Shown here piece by piece: positions 8,818-17,374 of a DNA stretch of 64,000 nucleotides. The position numbers and the translations under genes were made by a program. The first letter of the stretch is position 1, and each line of letters begins with the position of its first letter. Below the pieces are notes generated by a model that was not told where the DNA came from, ran no database searches, and worked only from the letters and a program-made list of their open reading frames with translations. The DNA lies in NCBI GenBank assembly GCA_963759735.1, contig CAVXAF010000012.1, forward strand, positions 310,001 to 374,000, in the 5' to 3' direction. The stretch is from Hyphomicrobium_A sp963759735. GTDB taxonomy: Bacteria; Pseudomonadota; Alphaproteobacteria; Rhizobiales; Hyphomicrobiaceae.

Positions 8818-9315
8818 TTAGGGCGATTGAACCGGCGCGCTGCTGCTCGTCGGGGTGTTGGAGGCCTGGGCGCTGTCTTGCGGCGCCATTGCCGCAGCCA
8901 CTGACTTCTGCGCCGGAATCGGCGGTTTAGCCGCAGTCTTGACCGGTGTCGTGGAACCCGTGGTCACCGGCTCGACCGGCGCCGTCGCGGCAACGCGCGG
9001 CGGATAGCTCGAGCACTTGCCCTGGAATTCGGTGTTGGCCTTGTTGAGTTCGTCGGCCTTGCTGAGGTCGGTGGCCTTGAGCTTGTACTTCTTGGCTGCG
9101 GCCTTCGACACCTTGTCGGAGACGCCTTCGGTATTCAGCGCTTCGATCTGCGATGCGAGTGTCAGGCAAACAGCGTCGGTCGCCTTAGCGGCCTGCGTTT
9201 GCGTCTGCGGATTTACCGAGCCGGTGTTGAGGCCGGACGTCAGGCTGCCATCTGCGCAGCCTGCAAGCAGGCAGGCCAGCGCTGTGGCAAATATTGCGGT
9301 TGAGCGCGCCGTCAT
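8818..9315 (-). CDS. Lipoprotein with a two-cysteine helical domain and a Pro/Thr/Ala-rich tail
   Basis: A 165-residue predicted lipoprotein with lipobox CLLAGC (acylated Cys20). The mature part carries Cys50 and Cys101 flanking a Lys/Ala-rich helical region (LNTEGV, then KADELNKANTEFQGKC). A low-complexity Pro/Ala/Thr/Ser tail runs from about residue 110 to the end. It resembles the neighbouring 8354-8665 product without the tail. ATG at 9315 has GGAG eight bases upstream; a GTG three codons earlier is possible. The function is unknown, but its place between pdhC and lpdA is notable. Confidence 0.82.
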   Translation of the reverse strand: MTARSTAIFATALACLLAGCADGSLTSGLNTGSVNPQTQTQAAKATDAVCLTLASQIEALNTEGVSDKVSKAAAKKYKLKATDLSKADELNKANTEFQGKCSSYPPRVAATAPVEPVTTGSTTPVKTAAKPPIPAQKSVAAAMAPQDSAQASNTPTSSSAPVQSP

Positions 9316-9551
9316 TGGGGTCACTCCAAAGGGCTAGAGTCGGTCACCAGTTACGCCCACGCTATATGCCCGCTTCTAGGCTTACCCTGGGCCAGCGGCA
9401 AGCAAGTGCCCTATTCTTATGCTTTTCGGAGCCCTTTGGGAGGCGCTTAGCTGGGGAAAGGGGGCCGTGCGTGCCCGGCGCGCCACAGGTTATGTCACTG
9501 CTGAAGCGGTCGGCAGCCCACGTCTGATTCGGTTTGTCTGGCCGTGGCCTT

Positions 9552-10517
9552 TCAGACCAGCATGCGCACGGGGTCCTCGACGAAGGCACGGAAGGCCCCC
9601 AGCAAGGCCGCGCCCGTGGCGCCATCGACCACCCGGTGATCGCAGGAGAGCGTCACGCTCATGACGGTGGCGGCTTCCAAGGTCGCGCCGGAGACCACCG
9701 GCCGACGTTCAGCCGCCCCCACGGCCAGGATAGTGGCGTGTGGCGGGTTGATCACAGCGTCGAAACTCTTGATGCCATACATGCCGAGGTTAGAGATCGA
9801 GGTCGTGCCGCCCTGGTACTCGTGCGGAGCGAGCCGGCGCTTGCGGGCGCGCTCGGCCAGATCGCGCATCTCGTTGGAAATCTCCGACAGCGACTTGATC
9901 TCCGCCTGCCGGATGACCGGCGTGAAGAGCCCCCCGTCGATGGCGACGGCGACACCCACGTCGGAATACCTGTGACGCAGCATGCCGGCCTCGGTCCACG
10001 TGGCGTTGGCCGCCGGAACTTCCTGCAGCGCCAGCGCCATCGCCTTGATGATGAAGTCGTTGACCGACAGCTTGTAGGCGCGAGGGCCGTCGGCAGGCGA
10101 AGCGGCATTCATGCGCTCGCGGGCCTGCAGCAGCCCGTCGATGCGGCAGTCGAGCGACAGATAGTAGTGGGGGATGGTCTGCTTGGCGAGGGTCAGACGC
10201 TCGGCGATGACGCGCCGCATCTTGTCGTGCGGGACAATCTCGTAGCTGCCCTTGTCGTAGAGGGCGAGAATCTTGTCGTCGGCGAGCGGGGCGAGAGGCG
10301 CTCTCGTCGTCACTTCGCGCTTGGCGCCGCGCTCATCGGGCTCAACGCGGCGCTGAGGCGCGTCAGCCGCGCCAGCAAGTGCTGCTTCGATATCGCGCTT
10401 GATGACGCGCCCATGCGGCCCGCTGCCGGCGATCTCGTCCAGCGCCAGCCCCGCCTGCTTGGCCAGGCGCCGGGCGAGCGGAGAAGCCGCAACGCGTGTT
10501 TGGGCGCTGGCGCTCAC
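9552..10517 (-). CDS. pdhC: Dihydrolipoamide acetyltransferase (PDH E2) lacking a lipoyl domain
   Basis: A 321-residue E2. A peripheral-subunit-binding domain is at about 8-46 (ASPLARRLAKQAGL, then GSGPHGRVIKRDIEAAL). A short linker leads to the acyltransferase domain from about 90 to the end, with catalytic His294 and Asp298 in DHRVVDG. Usual alphaproteobacterial PDH E2 proteins are about 420-450 residues and begin with a lipoyl domain; here none is present. The GTG start overlaps the previous stop as GTGA. An open frame continues upstream for only about 15 codons, from a TTG, and encodes nothing lipoyl-like. Confidence 0.9.
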   Translation of the reverse strand: MSASAQTRVAASPLARRLAKQAGLALDEIAGSGPHGRVIKRDIEAALAGAADAPQRRVEPDERGAKREVTTRAPLAPLADDKILALYDKGSYEIVPHDKMRRVIAERLTLAKQTIPHYYLSLDCRIDGLLQARERMNAASPADGPRAYKLSVNDFIIKAMALALQEVPAANATWTEAGMLRHRYSDVGVAVAIDGGLFTPVIRQAEIKSLSEISNEMRDLAERARKRRLAPHEYQGGTTSISNLGMYGIKSFDAVINPPHATILAVGAAERRPVVSGATLEAATVMSVTLSCDHRVVDGATGAALLGAFRAFVEDPVRMLV

Positions 10518-10975
10518 GGGCGACTCTCCGCGACGCGCGGCGCGCCAACTTCCTTCGACCAATCGTAGACGAACGTCAGATAGAAGAGCGCCGCGTAGAC
10601 GCCGACGCCGATGATCCAGCCCGTCACCACGCCGAGTTCCTGTTGCGACAGCGGCAGGCCGCTGGCGAGCGGCATCGGATTGCGCAGCGCCTCAACCGGT
10701 ATCACCGGCGAGGGCACGGCGCTCCACGCTTGCAGCAGGCCCTCCTGCATCGACTGCACGACCGCGGCAGTCCCGCCGACGAAACTGAGACCGATGGTTA
10801 GCAGTCCAAAGGCGAGCGCGCGCAGCAGGAAACCCGCCCGGGCAAGGAAGAAGTAGAGGCCGGCGATGTAGCCCGAGACGATGGCGAAGAACAGCGAGAC
10901 CAGCGTCAGGATGGTCTGCAGCGCGCTGAACAGCCCGGCCAGCAGCTCCGCCTGTGTCATCGATGGCTCGGGCAT
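10514..10975 (-). CDS. Three-helix membrane protein inside the pdh operon
   Basis: A 153-residue protein with predicted transmembrane helices at about 21-43, 50-72 and 113-136 and a soluble loop of about 40 residues between the second and third. The start ATG has AAGGGGAGAG just upstream. It begins 11 bases after pdhB and overlaps pdhC through GTGA, so it is translated in step with E2. I recognise no family. Its location hints at a role linked to pyruvate dehydrogenase, such as membrane association, but that is inference from context only. Confidence 0.85.
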   Translation of the reverse strand: MPEPSMTQAELLAGLFSALQTILTLVSLFFAIVSGYIAGLYFFLARAGFLLRALAFGLLTIGLSFVGGTAAVVQSMQEGLLQAWSAVPSPVIPVEALRNPMPLASGLPLSQQELGVVTGWIIGVGVYAALFYLTFVYDWSKEVGAPRVAESRP

Positions 10976-10986
10976 CTCTCTCCCCT

Positions 10987-12384
10987 TCAAGCTTGCGTCG
11001 CGGACTCAACGTACAGCACCGCCTTGACGGCGGCGACCACGCGGTCGACCGAGGGAAGCGCGAGCTTTTCGAGGTTGGCAGCATAGGGCATCGGCACGTC
11101 GGCGCCGGACACCTTGGCGGGCGGCGCGTCGAGATCATCGAAGGCGCGCATGGCGACCTCGGCGCAGATCTCCGAGCCGATCGAGCATACGGGCCAGGCC
11201 TCCTCGACGGTCACCAGCCGGTTGGTCTTCTTCACCGAGGCGAGAATAGTATCCAGATCGAGCGGGCGCAGCGTGCGCAGGTCGATGACCTCGACGTCGA
11301 TGCCCTCCTTGGCGAGCCGCTCAGCAGCCTCCAGCGCGTAGACCATGCCGCGGGCGAAGGAGACGATGGTCGCGTCCTTGCCGGCCCGCGCGATCCGCGC
11401 CTTGCCGATCGGGATGACAAAGTCGTCGCCCTTGGGAACCGGGCCGTGGCTGCCGTAGAGAATTTCGTTCTCGAGGAAGACGACGGGGTTGGGATCGCGA
11501 ATGGCCGCTTTCAACAGTCCCTTGGCATCTGCGGGCGTGGATGGCGCGACGACCTTGAGACCTGGGACGTGCGCGTACCAGGCGGCGAAGCATTGGCTAT
11601 GCTGGGCGGCGACGCGGGCGGCGGCGCCGTTGGGACCGCGAAAAACAATCGGCACGGTGACGAGGCCGCCCGACATGTAATGCGTCTTGCCGGCCGAGTT
11701 GACGATCTGGTCGATCGCCTGCATCGCAAAGTTCCAGGTCATGAACTCGACGATGGGCTTCAACCCGGCAAAGGCGGCGCCGACCCCGACGGCCGCGAAC
11801 CCCTGTTCGGTGATCGGTGTGTCGATGACGCGCTTGGCGCCGAATTCTTCCAGCAAACCCTGGCTGATTTTGTAGGCGCCCTGGTACTGGCCGACCTCCT
11901 CGCCCATCAGGAAGACGTCCTGATCGCGGCGCATTTCCTCGGCCATGGCATCACGCAAGGCCTCGCGCATCGTCTGGACGACGGTTTCCGTTCCGGTGGC
12001 GATTTCGGGCTCAGCTGATGGCGGCTCGTAGCTGCGCGCCGGCTCATCAGCCGGCTGCTCGGTCGGGGGGACGTTCAACTCATCGGAGACCGGGTTCGCC
12101 GGCTTGGCCTTTTCCGCGGCAGGCTCCGGCGGGGGACCTTCGTCGTCGGCAAGTATCACCGCGATCGGAGTGTTGACGCGAACATTCTCGGTGCCGGCGG
12201 GGACGAGGATCTTCGACAGCCTGCCTTCGTCGACCGCCTCGACCTCCATCGTCGCTTTGTCGGTCTCGATTTCGGCGATGACGTCGCCGGGCTTCACGCT
12301 CTGCCCTTCGCTGACCAGCCATTTGGTTAGCGTGCCCTCCTCCATGGTGGGCGACAGCGCGGGCATCAGAACTTGCGTCGGCAT
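10987..12384 (-). CDS. pdhB: Pyruvate dehydrogenase E1 subunit beta with N-terminal lipoyl domain
   Basis: A 465-residue protein. Residues about 1-80 are a lipoyl domain with the lipoylated Lys43 in ETDKATMEVEA. A Pro/Glu/Ala-rich linker follows to about 138, then the E1-beta transketolase-like domain (TVVQTMREALRDAMAEEM, GEEVGQYQGAYK, DTPITEQGFAAVGVGAA). The lipoyl-E1-beta architecture is known from alphaproteobacteria such as Sinorhizobium and Zymomonas. Here it carries the only lipoyl domain found among the pdh genes of this operon. The ATG at 12384 fits the conserved start; upstream codons do not show homology. Confidence 0.95.
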   Translation of the reverse strand: MPTQVLMPALSPTMEEGTLTKWLVSEGQSVKPGDVIAEIETDKATMEVEAVDEGRLSKILVPAGTENVRVNTPIAVILADDEGPPPEPAAEKAKPANPVSDELNVPPTEQPADEPARSYEPPSAEPEIATGTETVVQTMREALRDAMAEEMRRDQDVFLMGEEVGQYQGAYKISQGLLEEFGAKRVIDTPITEQGFAAVGVGAAFAGLKPIVEFMTWNFAMQAIDQIVNSAGKTHYMSGGLVTVPIVFRGPNGAAARVAAQHSQCFAAWYAHVPGLKVVAPSTPADAKGLLKAAIRDPNPVVFLENEILYGSHGPVPKGDDFVIPIGKARIARAGKDATIVSFARGMVYALEAAERLAKEGIDVEVIDLRTLRPLDLDTILASVKKTNRLVTVEEAWPVCSIGSEICAEVAMRAFDDLDAPPAKVSGADVPMPYAANLEKLALPSVDRVVAAVKAVLYVESATQA

Positions 12385-12454
12385 TCTAAGAACCCACCAG
12401 TGACTGGCCGTGGAGGTCTCGATCCCGGGGAGCACCGCCGGGATGACAATGCGC

Positions 12455-13501
12455 CTAGATCAAAACGTCGGTAGTGAGAGCAGAGGCGTCGGGCTCGGGA
12501 TCGGCCAGCGCGAACTCGGCGGCGGCGTTTACTTCCTCGCGCACCTGCTTGTCGATCGCCTTCAACTCGTCATCGCCGACGCCGGCCGCGATGAGCCGCA
12601 CGCGCAGTTGCTCGATGGGGTCTTGCGTCTCGCGCATGTGCTGCACCTCTTCGCGCGTGCGGTACTTGGCAGGATCCGACATCGAGTGGCCGCGATAGCG
12701 ATACGTTATCATCTCGAGGATGATCGGGCCCTTCCCCGAGCGTGCGCGCGCGACGGCACGCAAACCGGCCGCGCGCACCTCTTCCACGTTCATGCCGTCG
12801 ATAGTCTCGCCGGGGATGTCGAACGACACCCCTCGCTGCGACAGGTTGGTGGTCGAGGACGAGCGCTCGATCGAGGTGCCCATGGCGTATTTGTTGTTTT
12901 CGATGATGAACACGACGGGCAGCTTCCACAACTCGGCCATGTTGAATGCTTCGTAGACCTGGCCCTGGTTGGCGGCGCCATCGCCGAAGTAGGTGAGGCA
13001 CACACGGCCGTTGCCGCGATACTTATTGGCAAAGGCGAGACCGGCGCCGAGCGGCACGCAGGCGCCCACGATGCCGTGTCCGCCGTAAAAGCCTTTGTCG
13101 GGTGCGAACATATGCATCGAGCCGCCCTTGCCGTGCGAGCAGCCGTCGCGCCGGCCGGTGAGTTCGGCCATGACGCTCTTGGCCTCCATGCCCACGGCCA
13201 GCGTGTGGCCATGGTCGCGATACGCGGTGATCACCTGATCGCCCGGTTCCAACGCCATCTGCATGCCGACGACGACGGCTTCCTGCCCGATGTAGAGATG
13301 GCAGAAGCCGCCGATGTGACCCATGCCGTAGAGCTGGCCGGCCTTTTCCTCGAAACGGCGAATAAGCATCATGCGCCGATAGGCGTCGATCTGCTCGTGC
13401 CGCGTCATCGGCGAGCCGGCCGCCGCGCGTTTGCCGCCGGCACTTGAGGCCTTGGTCGGCGCCGCCGACGCGGACGCGCGTGAAGATTTTCCTGAAGCCA
13501 T
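12455..13501 (-). CDS. pdhA: Pyruvate dehydrogenase E1 subunit alpha
   Basis: A 348-residue thiamine-diphosphate subunit that decarboxylates pyruvate together with PdhB. After a flexible Ala/Ser/Lys-rich N-terminus (about 1-30) come RRFEEKAGQLYGMGHIGGF, the phosphate-loop-like HSMSDP near residue 280 and the ThDP/Mg motif GDGAANQGQVYEAFNMA. It is the first pdh gene, 142 bases downstream of ftsB, and 70 bases separate it from pdhB. The 13502-13643 spacer probably contains the operon promoter. Confidence 0.95.
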   Translation of the reverse strand: MASGKSSRASASAAPTKASSAGGKRAAAGSPMTRHEQIDAYRRMMLIRRFEEKAGQLYGMGHIGGFCHLYIGQEAVVVGMQMALEPGDQVITAYRDHGHTLAVGMEAKSVMAELTGRRDGCSHGKGGSMHMFAPDKGFYGGHGIVGACVPLGAGLAFANKYRGNGRVCLTYFGDGAANQGQVYEAFNMAELWKLPVVFIIENNKYAMGTSIERSSSTTNLSQRGVSFDIPGETIDGMNVEEVRAAGLRAVARARSGKGPIILEMITYRYRGHSMSDPAKYRTREEVQHMRETQDPIEQLRVRLIAAGVGDDELKAIDKQVREEVNAAAEFALADPEPDASALTTDVLI

Positions 13502-13643
13502 GCAGATTTTCCCGGCGGCGGCGACACGGGTTTACTTTGGAGTCGGACCCTACAAGAGCCCATTGCCGATATCTAGGACCGAGCGACCAGGATAACTTTG
13601 TTGGATGCATCGATCAGCTTTTTAGAAGTGGGCTGAGCGCGCA

Positions 13644-13982
13644 CTAATGCTCCGTGACGACAGCGTCGTCCGGACGCACAAAGCCGAGCACCTCGCGGGC
13701 GATTTCCTCGACGAGGTCTGCATCTGGCTTGTCGGGGGTGAGCAGCGCGACATCGCGCGCCAGCTTGGCGCGCACGGCTTCGAGGCTTTTGATCTCGAAC
13801 TCTAACAAAGCTGACCGTTCGATCAGCCTGGATCTGGCCTCGAAGCCGTGCCTGCCATTGATGGCATGATGGACGAAGTAGGCTGTCAACCCCAAGCAGA
13901 GAAGCAACACCGTCGCCTGCCGTGGCCTAGAGCGTCGATCATGTATTTTTGGCTGACGCAGCACTGGGGGTACGCTGCACAA
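13644..13982 (-). CDS. ftsB: Septum formation initiator protein FtsB/DivIC
   Basis: A protein of about 112 residues with one transmembrane helix (ATVLLLCLGLTAYFVHHAI), then a charged coiled coil (RLIERSALLEFEIKSLEAVRAKLARDVA) and a short conserved C-terminus EIAREVLGFVRPDD. FtsB joins FtsL and FtsQ at the division site. The eno-ftsB-pdhA order is widespread in alphaproteobacteria. The frame lacks an ATG before the helix: a TTG at 13982 (with AGGGG upstream) or a GTG at 13964 are the candidate starts. Confidence 0.85.
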   Translation of the reverse strand: MCSVPPVLRQPKIHDRRSRPRQATVLLLCLGLTAYFVHHAINGRHGFEARSRLIERSALLEFEIKSLEAVRAKLARDVALLTPDKPDADLVEEIAREVLGFVRPDDAVVTEH

Positions 13983-14036
13983 TTGCGGACACCCCTGTTA
14001 TGGCACGCGCTGCTTAATGCGGGGTAAAGCGCTGTG

Positions 14037-14068
14037 CCGGCTCGCGGCGAATGTCGCCCGCGAGCCGG
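14037..14068 (-). terminator. GC-rich hairpin after eno
   Basis: Perfect 11-base inverted repeat (14037-14047 and 14058-14068, CCGGCTCGCGG and its complement) with a 10-base loop, just downstream of the eno stop codon. There is only a short T-containing tail (CTTTA) on the minus strand, so it may be an attenuator or RNA-stabilising stem rather than a strong terminator. Confidence 0.45.
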
Positions 14069-14078
14069 GCGCGCGTCT

Positions 14079-15371
14079 TCACGCTGTGACGGCGCGGCCG
14101 CGAATGACGCTCTTGCCAGCGTAGCGCGCCACATCGCCCAGTTCGCCCTCGATGCGGATGAGCTGGTTGTACTTGGCAAGGCGATCGGAGCGGCACAGCG
14201 ATCCGGTCTTGATCTGACCCGCGTTGGTCGCCACTGCGAGGTCCGCGATAGTGGCATCTTCCGTTTCGCCCGAGCGGTGCGAGATGACGGCGGTATAGGC
14301 GGCGCGCTGGGCCATTGATACCGCGTCAAGCGTTTCCGACAGCGAGCCGATCTGGTTGACCTTAACGAGGATCGAATTCGCAATGCCGCGCTTCAGGCCC
14401 TCGGCGAGACGCTCGGTGTTGGTGACGAAGAGATCGTCGCCGACGAGCTGGCAGCGGGCACCGATCGCCTCGGTCAGCGCCTTCCACCCGTCCCAATCGT
14501 CCTCGGACATGCCGTCCTCGATGGAGATGATCGGGTAGCGAGCCACGAGCGCTTCCAGATATTTGACCATGCCGGCGGCATCGAGCGACTTGCCCTCGCC
14601 TTCCAGCGTGTACTTGCCGTTCTTGAAGTATTCGGTTGCCGCGCAGTCGAGCGCCAGCATCACGTCCTCGCCGGGCTTGTAGCCGGCCTTCTCGATCGAC
14701 TTTGTGATGTAGCCGAGCGCTTCATCGGCGGACTTGAGGTTAGGTGCAAAGCCGCCTTCGTCGCCGACGCTCGTCGATAGGCCGGCGTCCTTCAAAGACT
14801 TCTTCAGCGTGTGGAAGATTTCCGCACCCATGCGCACCGCGTCGGCGATCAACTCCGCCGCCACCGGCATGATCATGAATTCCTGGATGTCGATCGGGTT
14901 GTCGGCGTGCGCGCCACCGTTGACAATATTCATCATCGGAACGGGGAGCACGTGCGCGGCGGCGCCGCCCAGATAGCGATAGAGCGGCAAGCCGCTGGAA
15001 TCGGCCGCCGCCTTAGCCGTCGCCAGCGACACCCCGAGAATGGCATTGGCGCCGAGGCGCGACTTGTTGCGCGTCCCGTCAAGCTGGATCATGGCAGCGT
15101 CGATGCCGCGCTGGTCTTCGGCGTCCATACCTGCGAGCGCGTCGAAGATTTCCGAGTTCACGGCGTCGACCGCTTTCTCGACGCCCTTTCCGAGATACCG
15201 CGTCGCATCCCCGTCACGCAGCTCGACCGCCTCGTGCGCGCCGGTCGAGGCGCCCGAGGGTACGGCGGCGCGGCCCATGGCGCCATCTTCCAGCACCACG
15301 TCAACCTCCACCGTCGGGTTGCCGCGGCTGTCGAGTATCTCGCGACCGATGATGTCGATGATGGCGGTCAT
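14079..15371 (-). CDS. eno: Enolase
   Basis: A 430-residue glycolytic enzyme converting 2-phosphoglycerate to phosphoenolpyruvate. All expected landmarks are visible: REILDSRGNPTVEVDV at the start, GASTGAHEAVELRDGD, metal-binding regions ALDCAATEYF, SIEDGMSEDDW and VGDDLFVTN, the catalytic Lys in ILVKVNQIGSL, and SHRSGETED. Length matches the family. It is divergent from the GFA-family gene across a 150-base spacer. Next to ftsB and pdhA, it supplies the PEP-pyruvate end of glycolysis for the adjacent PDH genes. Confidence 0.97.
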   Translation of the reverse strand: MTAIIDIIGREILDSRGNPTVEVDVVLEDGAMGRAAVPSGASTGAHEAVELRDGDATRYLGKGVEKAVDAVNSEIFDALAGMDAEDQRGIDAAMIQLDGTRNKSRLGANAILGVSLATAKAAADSSGLPLYRYLGGAAAHVLPVPMMNIVNGGAHADNPIDIQEFMIMPVAAELIADAVRMGAEIFHTLKKSLKDAGLSTSVGDEGGFAPNLKSADEALGYITKSIEKAGYKPGEDVMLALDCAATEYFKNGKYTLEGEGKSLDAAGMVKYLEALVARYPIISIEDGMSEDDWDGWKALTEAIGARCQLVGDDLFVTNTERLAEGLKRGIANSILVKVNQIGSLSETLDAVSMAQRAAYTAVISHRSGETEDATIADLAVATNAGQIKTGSLCRSDRLAKYNQLIRIEGELGDVARYAGKSVIRGRAVTA

Positions 15372-15521
15372 TTGTCGTTACCTTATGAGTTGCGGGCCGC
15401 GGACGGGCGTGGGAGGGTCCGGCGCGTTTTAGCCGCTCTTGCCGCAAGCGCAAAGGCCTGAAAATTGTCCGCAGGCCAAGGCCGGGCAGCCGCTTCACTG
15501 ACCGTTTCGGGAGCCCAGATC

Positions 15522-15881
15522 ATGGCGGAAACCAAGACCTATTCGGGCAGCTGCCACTGCGGCCGCGTTAGCTATGAGGCCGATGCCGACCTCAGCCGGG
15601 TCATCTCCTGCAACTGCTCCAGCTGCCGCCGCCGCGGCACACTGCTGACCTTCATCCCCGAGGACCAGTTTCGCCTCAAAGCCGGTGCGGACGCCCTGAC
15701 GCATTACGAATTCAACAAGAAGATCATCCATTACCAGTTCTGCGCAGCATGTGGCGTGCTGCCATTTGCCAACGGCAGGGGGCCCGGCGGTACGGCGATG
15801 GTAGCGCTCAACGTGCGCTGTCTGGACGGCGTGGATCTCGATGCGCTCGACGTCCAGAAATACGACGGCGCCAGCCTGTAA
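15522..15881 (+). CDS. GFA-family (CENP-V/glutathione-dependent formaldehyde-activating type) zinc protein
   Basis: A 119-residue protein with the family's zinc-binding cysteines: SGSCHCGRVSYEAD near residue 9, CNCSSCRRRG near 35 and FCAACGVLPF near 75. The name comes from Gfa, which was proposed to speed formaldehyde-glutathione adduct formation; most small homologues have no proven activity. ATG at 15522 is preceded by GGGAG. It ends 10 bases before queC and may be cotranscribed with it. Confidence 0.9.
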   Translation: MAETKTYSGSCHCGRVSYEADADLSRVISCNCSSCRRRGTLLTFIPEDQFRLKAGADALTHYEFNKKIIHYQFCAACGVLPFANGRGPGGTAMVALNVRCLDGVDLDALDVQKYDGASL

Positions 15882-15891
15882 GCGGACGGCC

Positions 15892-16626
15892 ATGCCCAAC
15901 GACGACGCGGCTCTCGTACTTTTCTCAGGTGGGCAGGATTCGACCGTCTGCCTCGCTTGGGCGCTCGACCGTTACCAGCGCGTCGAGACAGTCGGCTTCA
16001 ACTACGGCCAACGCCACGCGGCCGAACTCGGGCAGCGCAGCGTGCTGCGCGACGGACTGGCGAAGTTGAAGCCGCTTTGGGCAGAACGCCTCGGCGATGA
16101 CCACATGCTGGACCTGCTCGAGCTTGGCCGCCTGAGCGACACCGCGCTGACGCGCGACGCGGAGATCGTGCTCAGCGACAAGGGCCTGCCGTCGACCTTC
16201 GTGCCGGGTCGCAATCTGCTGTTCTTCACCTATGCCGCCGCCCTCGCCTACCGTCGCGGCATGCGCGTGCTTATTGGCGGGATGTGCGAGACGGATTTCT
16301 CCGGCTACCCCGACTGCCGCAATGAAACGTTGCAGACGCTTGCCACGGCAATATCGCTCGGCACCGATGCGCAGTTTTCGATCGAGACGCCCCTGATGTG
16401 GATCGACAAGGCCGGCACATGGGCACTCACCGAAGAGCTAGGCGGCGCGGCACTCGTCGACCTCGTCATCGAGCATTCGCACACCTGCTATCTCGGCATT
16501 CGCTCCCGGCGTCATCCCTGGGGCTACGGCTGCGGCCACTGCCCCGCATGCGCGCTGCGCCGCAAGGGCTGGGAGACGTGGCAGGCCCAGCGCCCAGCGG
16601 AGCCCACGAACCAGGCGCGCACCTAG
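15892..16626 (+). CDS. queC: 7-cyano-7-deazaguanine synthase QueC
   Basis: A 244-residue ATP-dependent enzyme converting 7-carboxy-7-deazaguanine to preQ0. The PP-loop SGGQDSTVCLAWAL lies near residue 11. The C-terminal zinc site is present: CYLGI followed by CGHCPACALRRKGW. FVPGRNLLF is also typical. It belongs with queE, queD and queF downstream, but a secreted protein, dps and an aldo/keto reductase interrupt the set. Confidence 0.95.
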   Translation: MPNDDAALVLFSGGQDSTVCLAWALDRYQRVETVGFNYGQRHAAELGQRSVLRDGLAKLKPLWAERLGDDHMLDLLELGRLSDTALTRDAEIVLSDKGLPSTFVPGRNLLFFTYAAALAYRRGMRVLIGGMCETDFSGYPDCRNETLQTLATAISLGTDAQFSIETPLMWIDKAGTWALTEELGGAALVDLVIEHSHTCYLGIRSRRHPWGYGCGHCPACALRRKGWETWQAQRPAEPTNQART

Positions 16627-16766
16627 CGCGACGACTGGCCCGGCAGAAGAGCCGGGGATTGCGTCAACCGTCGACAGCAATTGCGCCCTGTTCAACGCCG
16701 CCGTATGCGTTGACGGGCCTTGCGCACCGTTGAACGCCCATTTCCAGGGCTGAAGGATTTCCTGCG

Positions 16767-17273
16767 ATGCTTCGATACTCCGCCATTCTCATTGCTATTT
16801 GGGTTGCAGCTGCCAGTAGGGTTGTGGCGGAGGAACTGCCCGACCGGTTGACCATCGGCTACGAGCATGAGGGCGAGATCGACGCCTCACCTGCCGCCTG
16901 CGAGGTCACGGTCAAGGAGGTCGTCGAGTGGGACGAGCCGCAGCTTTCCGAGGGCGTCAAGAGCGTCTGTGCCGCCCGCCAGGCGCACGTCGACGCCTAC
17001 GCCGCACTACAGAAAAGCTACAAGGAATTCGCGAAAACATTCGGCGAAGACACGCGCTTAAGCACGCCCGAGGCCGTGCAGAACTTCCAGCAGATGGTCA
17101 AGGCGTGCATCGACCACAAAACCGGGCTCACCACCGGCGGCCACAACATCGCGCTTGATATCATTCCCAATCAGATTGCCGCCAATTGTCTGGAGTTCGG
17201 CAAGCGCATGCTGGATGACGAGACGGCCTGGTATCAGGGCGCGCCCGAAACGCATACACGCGCCTCTCCGTGA
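16767..17273 (+). CDS. Secreted protein of unknown function
   Basis: A 168-residue protein with a signal peptide (LRYSAILIAIWVAAASRVVA, likely cleaved near residue 21). The mature part has four cysteines (near 45, 67, 113 and 140) and helical character, suggesting a disulfide-stabilised periplasmic protein. I recognise no family. It stands alone between queC and dps with spacers of about 140-150 bases on both sides. Confidence 0.75.
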   Translation: MLRYSAILIAIWVAAASRVVAEELPDRLTIGYEHEGEIDASPAACEVTVKEVVEWDEPQLSEGVKSVCAARQAHVDAYAALQKSYKEFAKTFGEDTRLSTPEAVQNFQQMVKACIDHKTGLTTGGHNIALDIIPNQIAANCLEFGKRMLDDETAWYQGAPETHTRASP

Positions 17274-17364
17274 AGTATCAGCAATCGTTGCTGAAAAGTT
17301 CTTTCAACGCGTGCGTCAAACGGCGCGTGTCAACCTGCTATTAGGCGGGTCGCAACCTTGTGTG

Positions 17365-17374
17365 TGCGTACGCA
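17365..17374. promoter_or_regulatory. Possible operator upstream of dps
   Basis: A perfect 10-base palindrome TGCGTACGCA lies 48 bases before the dps start. It is followed by a 14-base-spaced direct repeat of CGCATAT (17371-17377 and 17385-17391), the second copy of which could be part of a -10 region. No specific regulator can be named. Confidence 0.3.

Noticed and set aside
10518..10562. Upstream extension of pdhC from a TTG at 10562
   Set aside because: It encodes Arg-rich residues inside the preceding gene and does not create a lipoyl domain; the GTGA overlap start is better supported.
10987..12384. Lipoyl domain on E1-beta as a novel fusion
   Set aside because: This architecture is known in alphaproteobacterial PdhB (for example Sinorhizobium, Zymomonas). 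Only the absence of a lipoyl domain in E2 is unusual.
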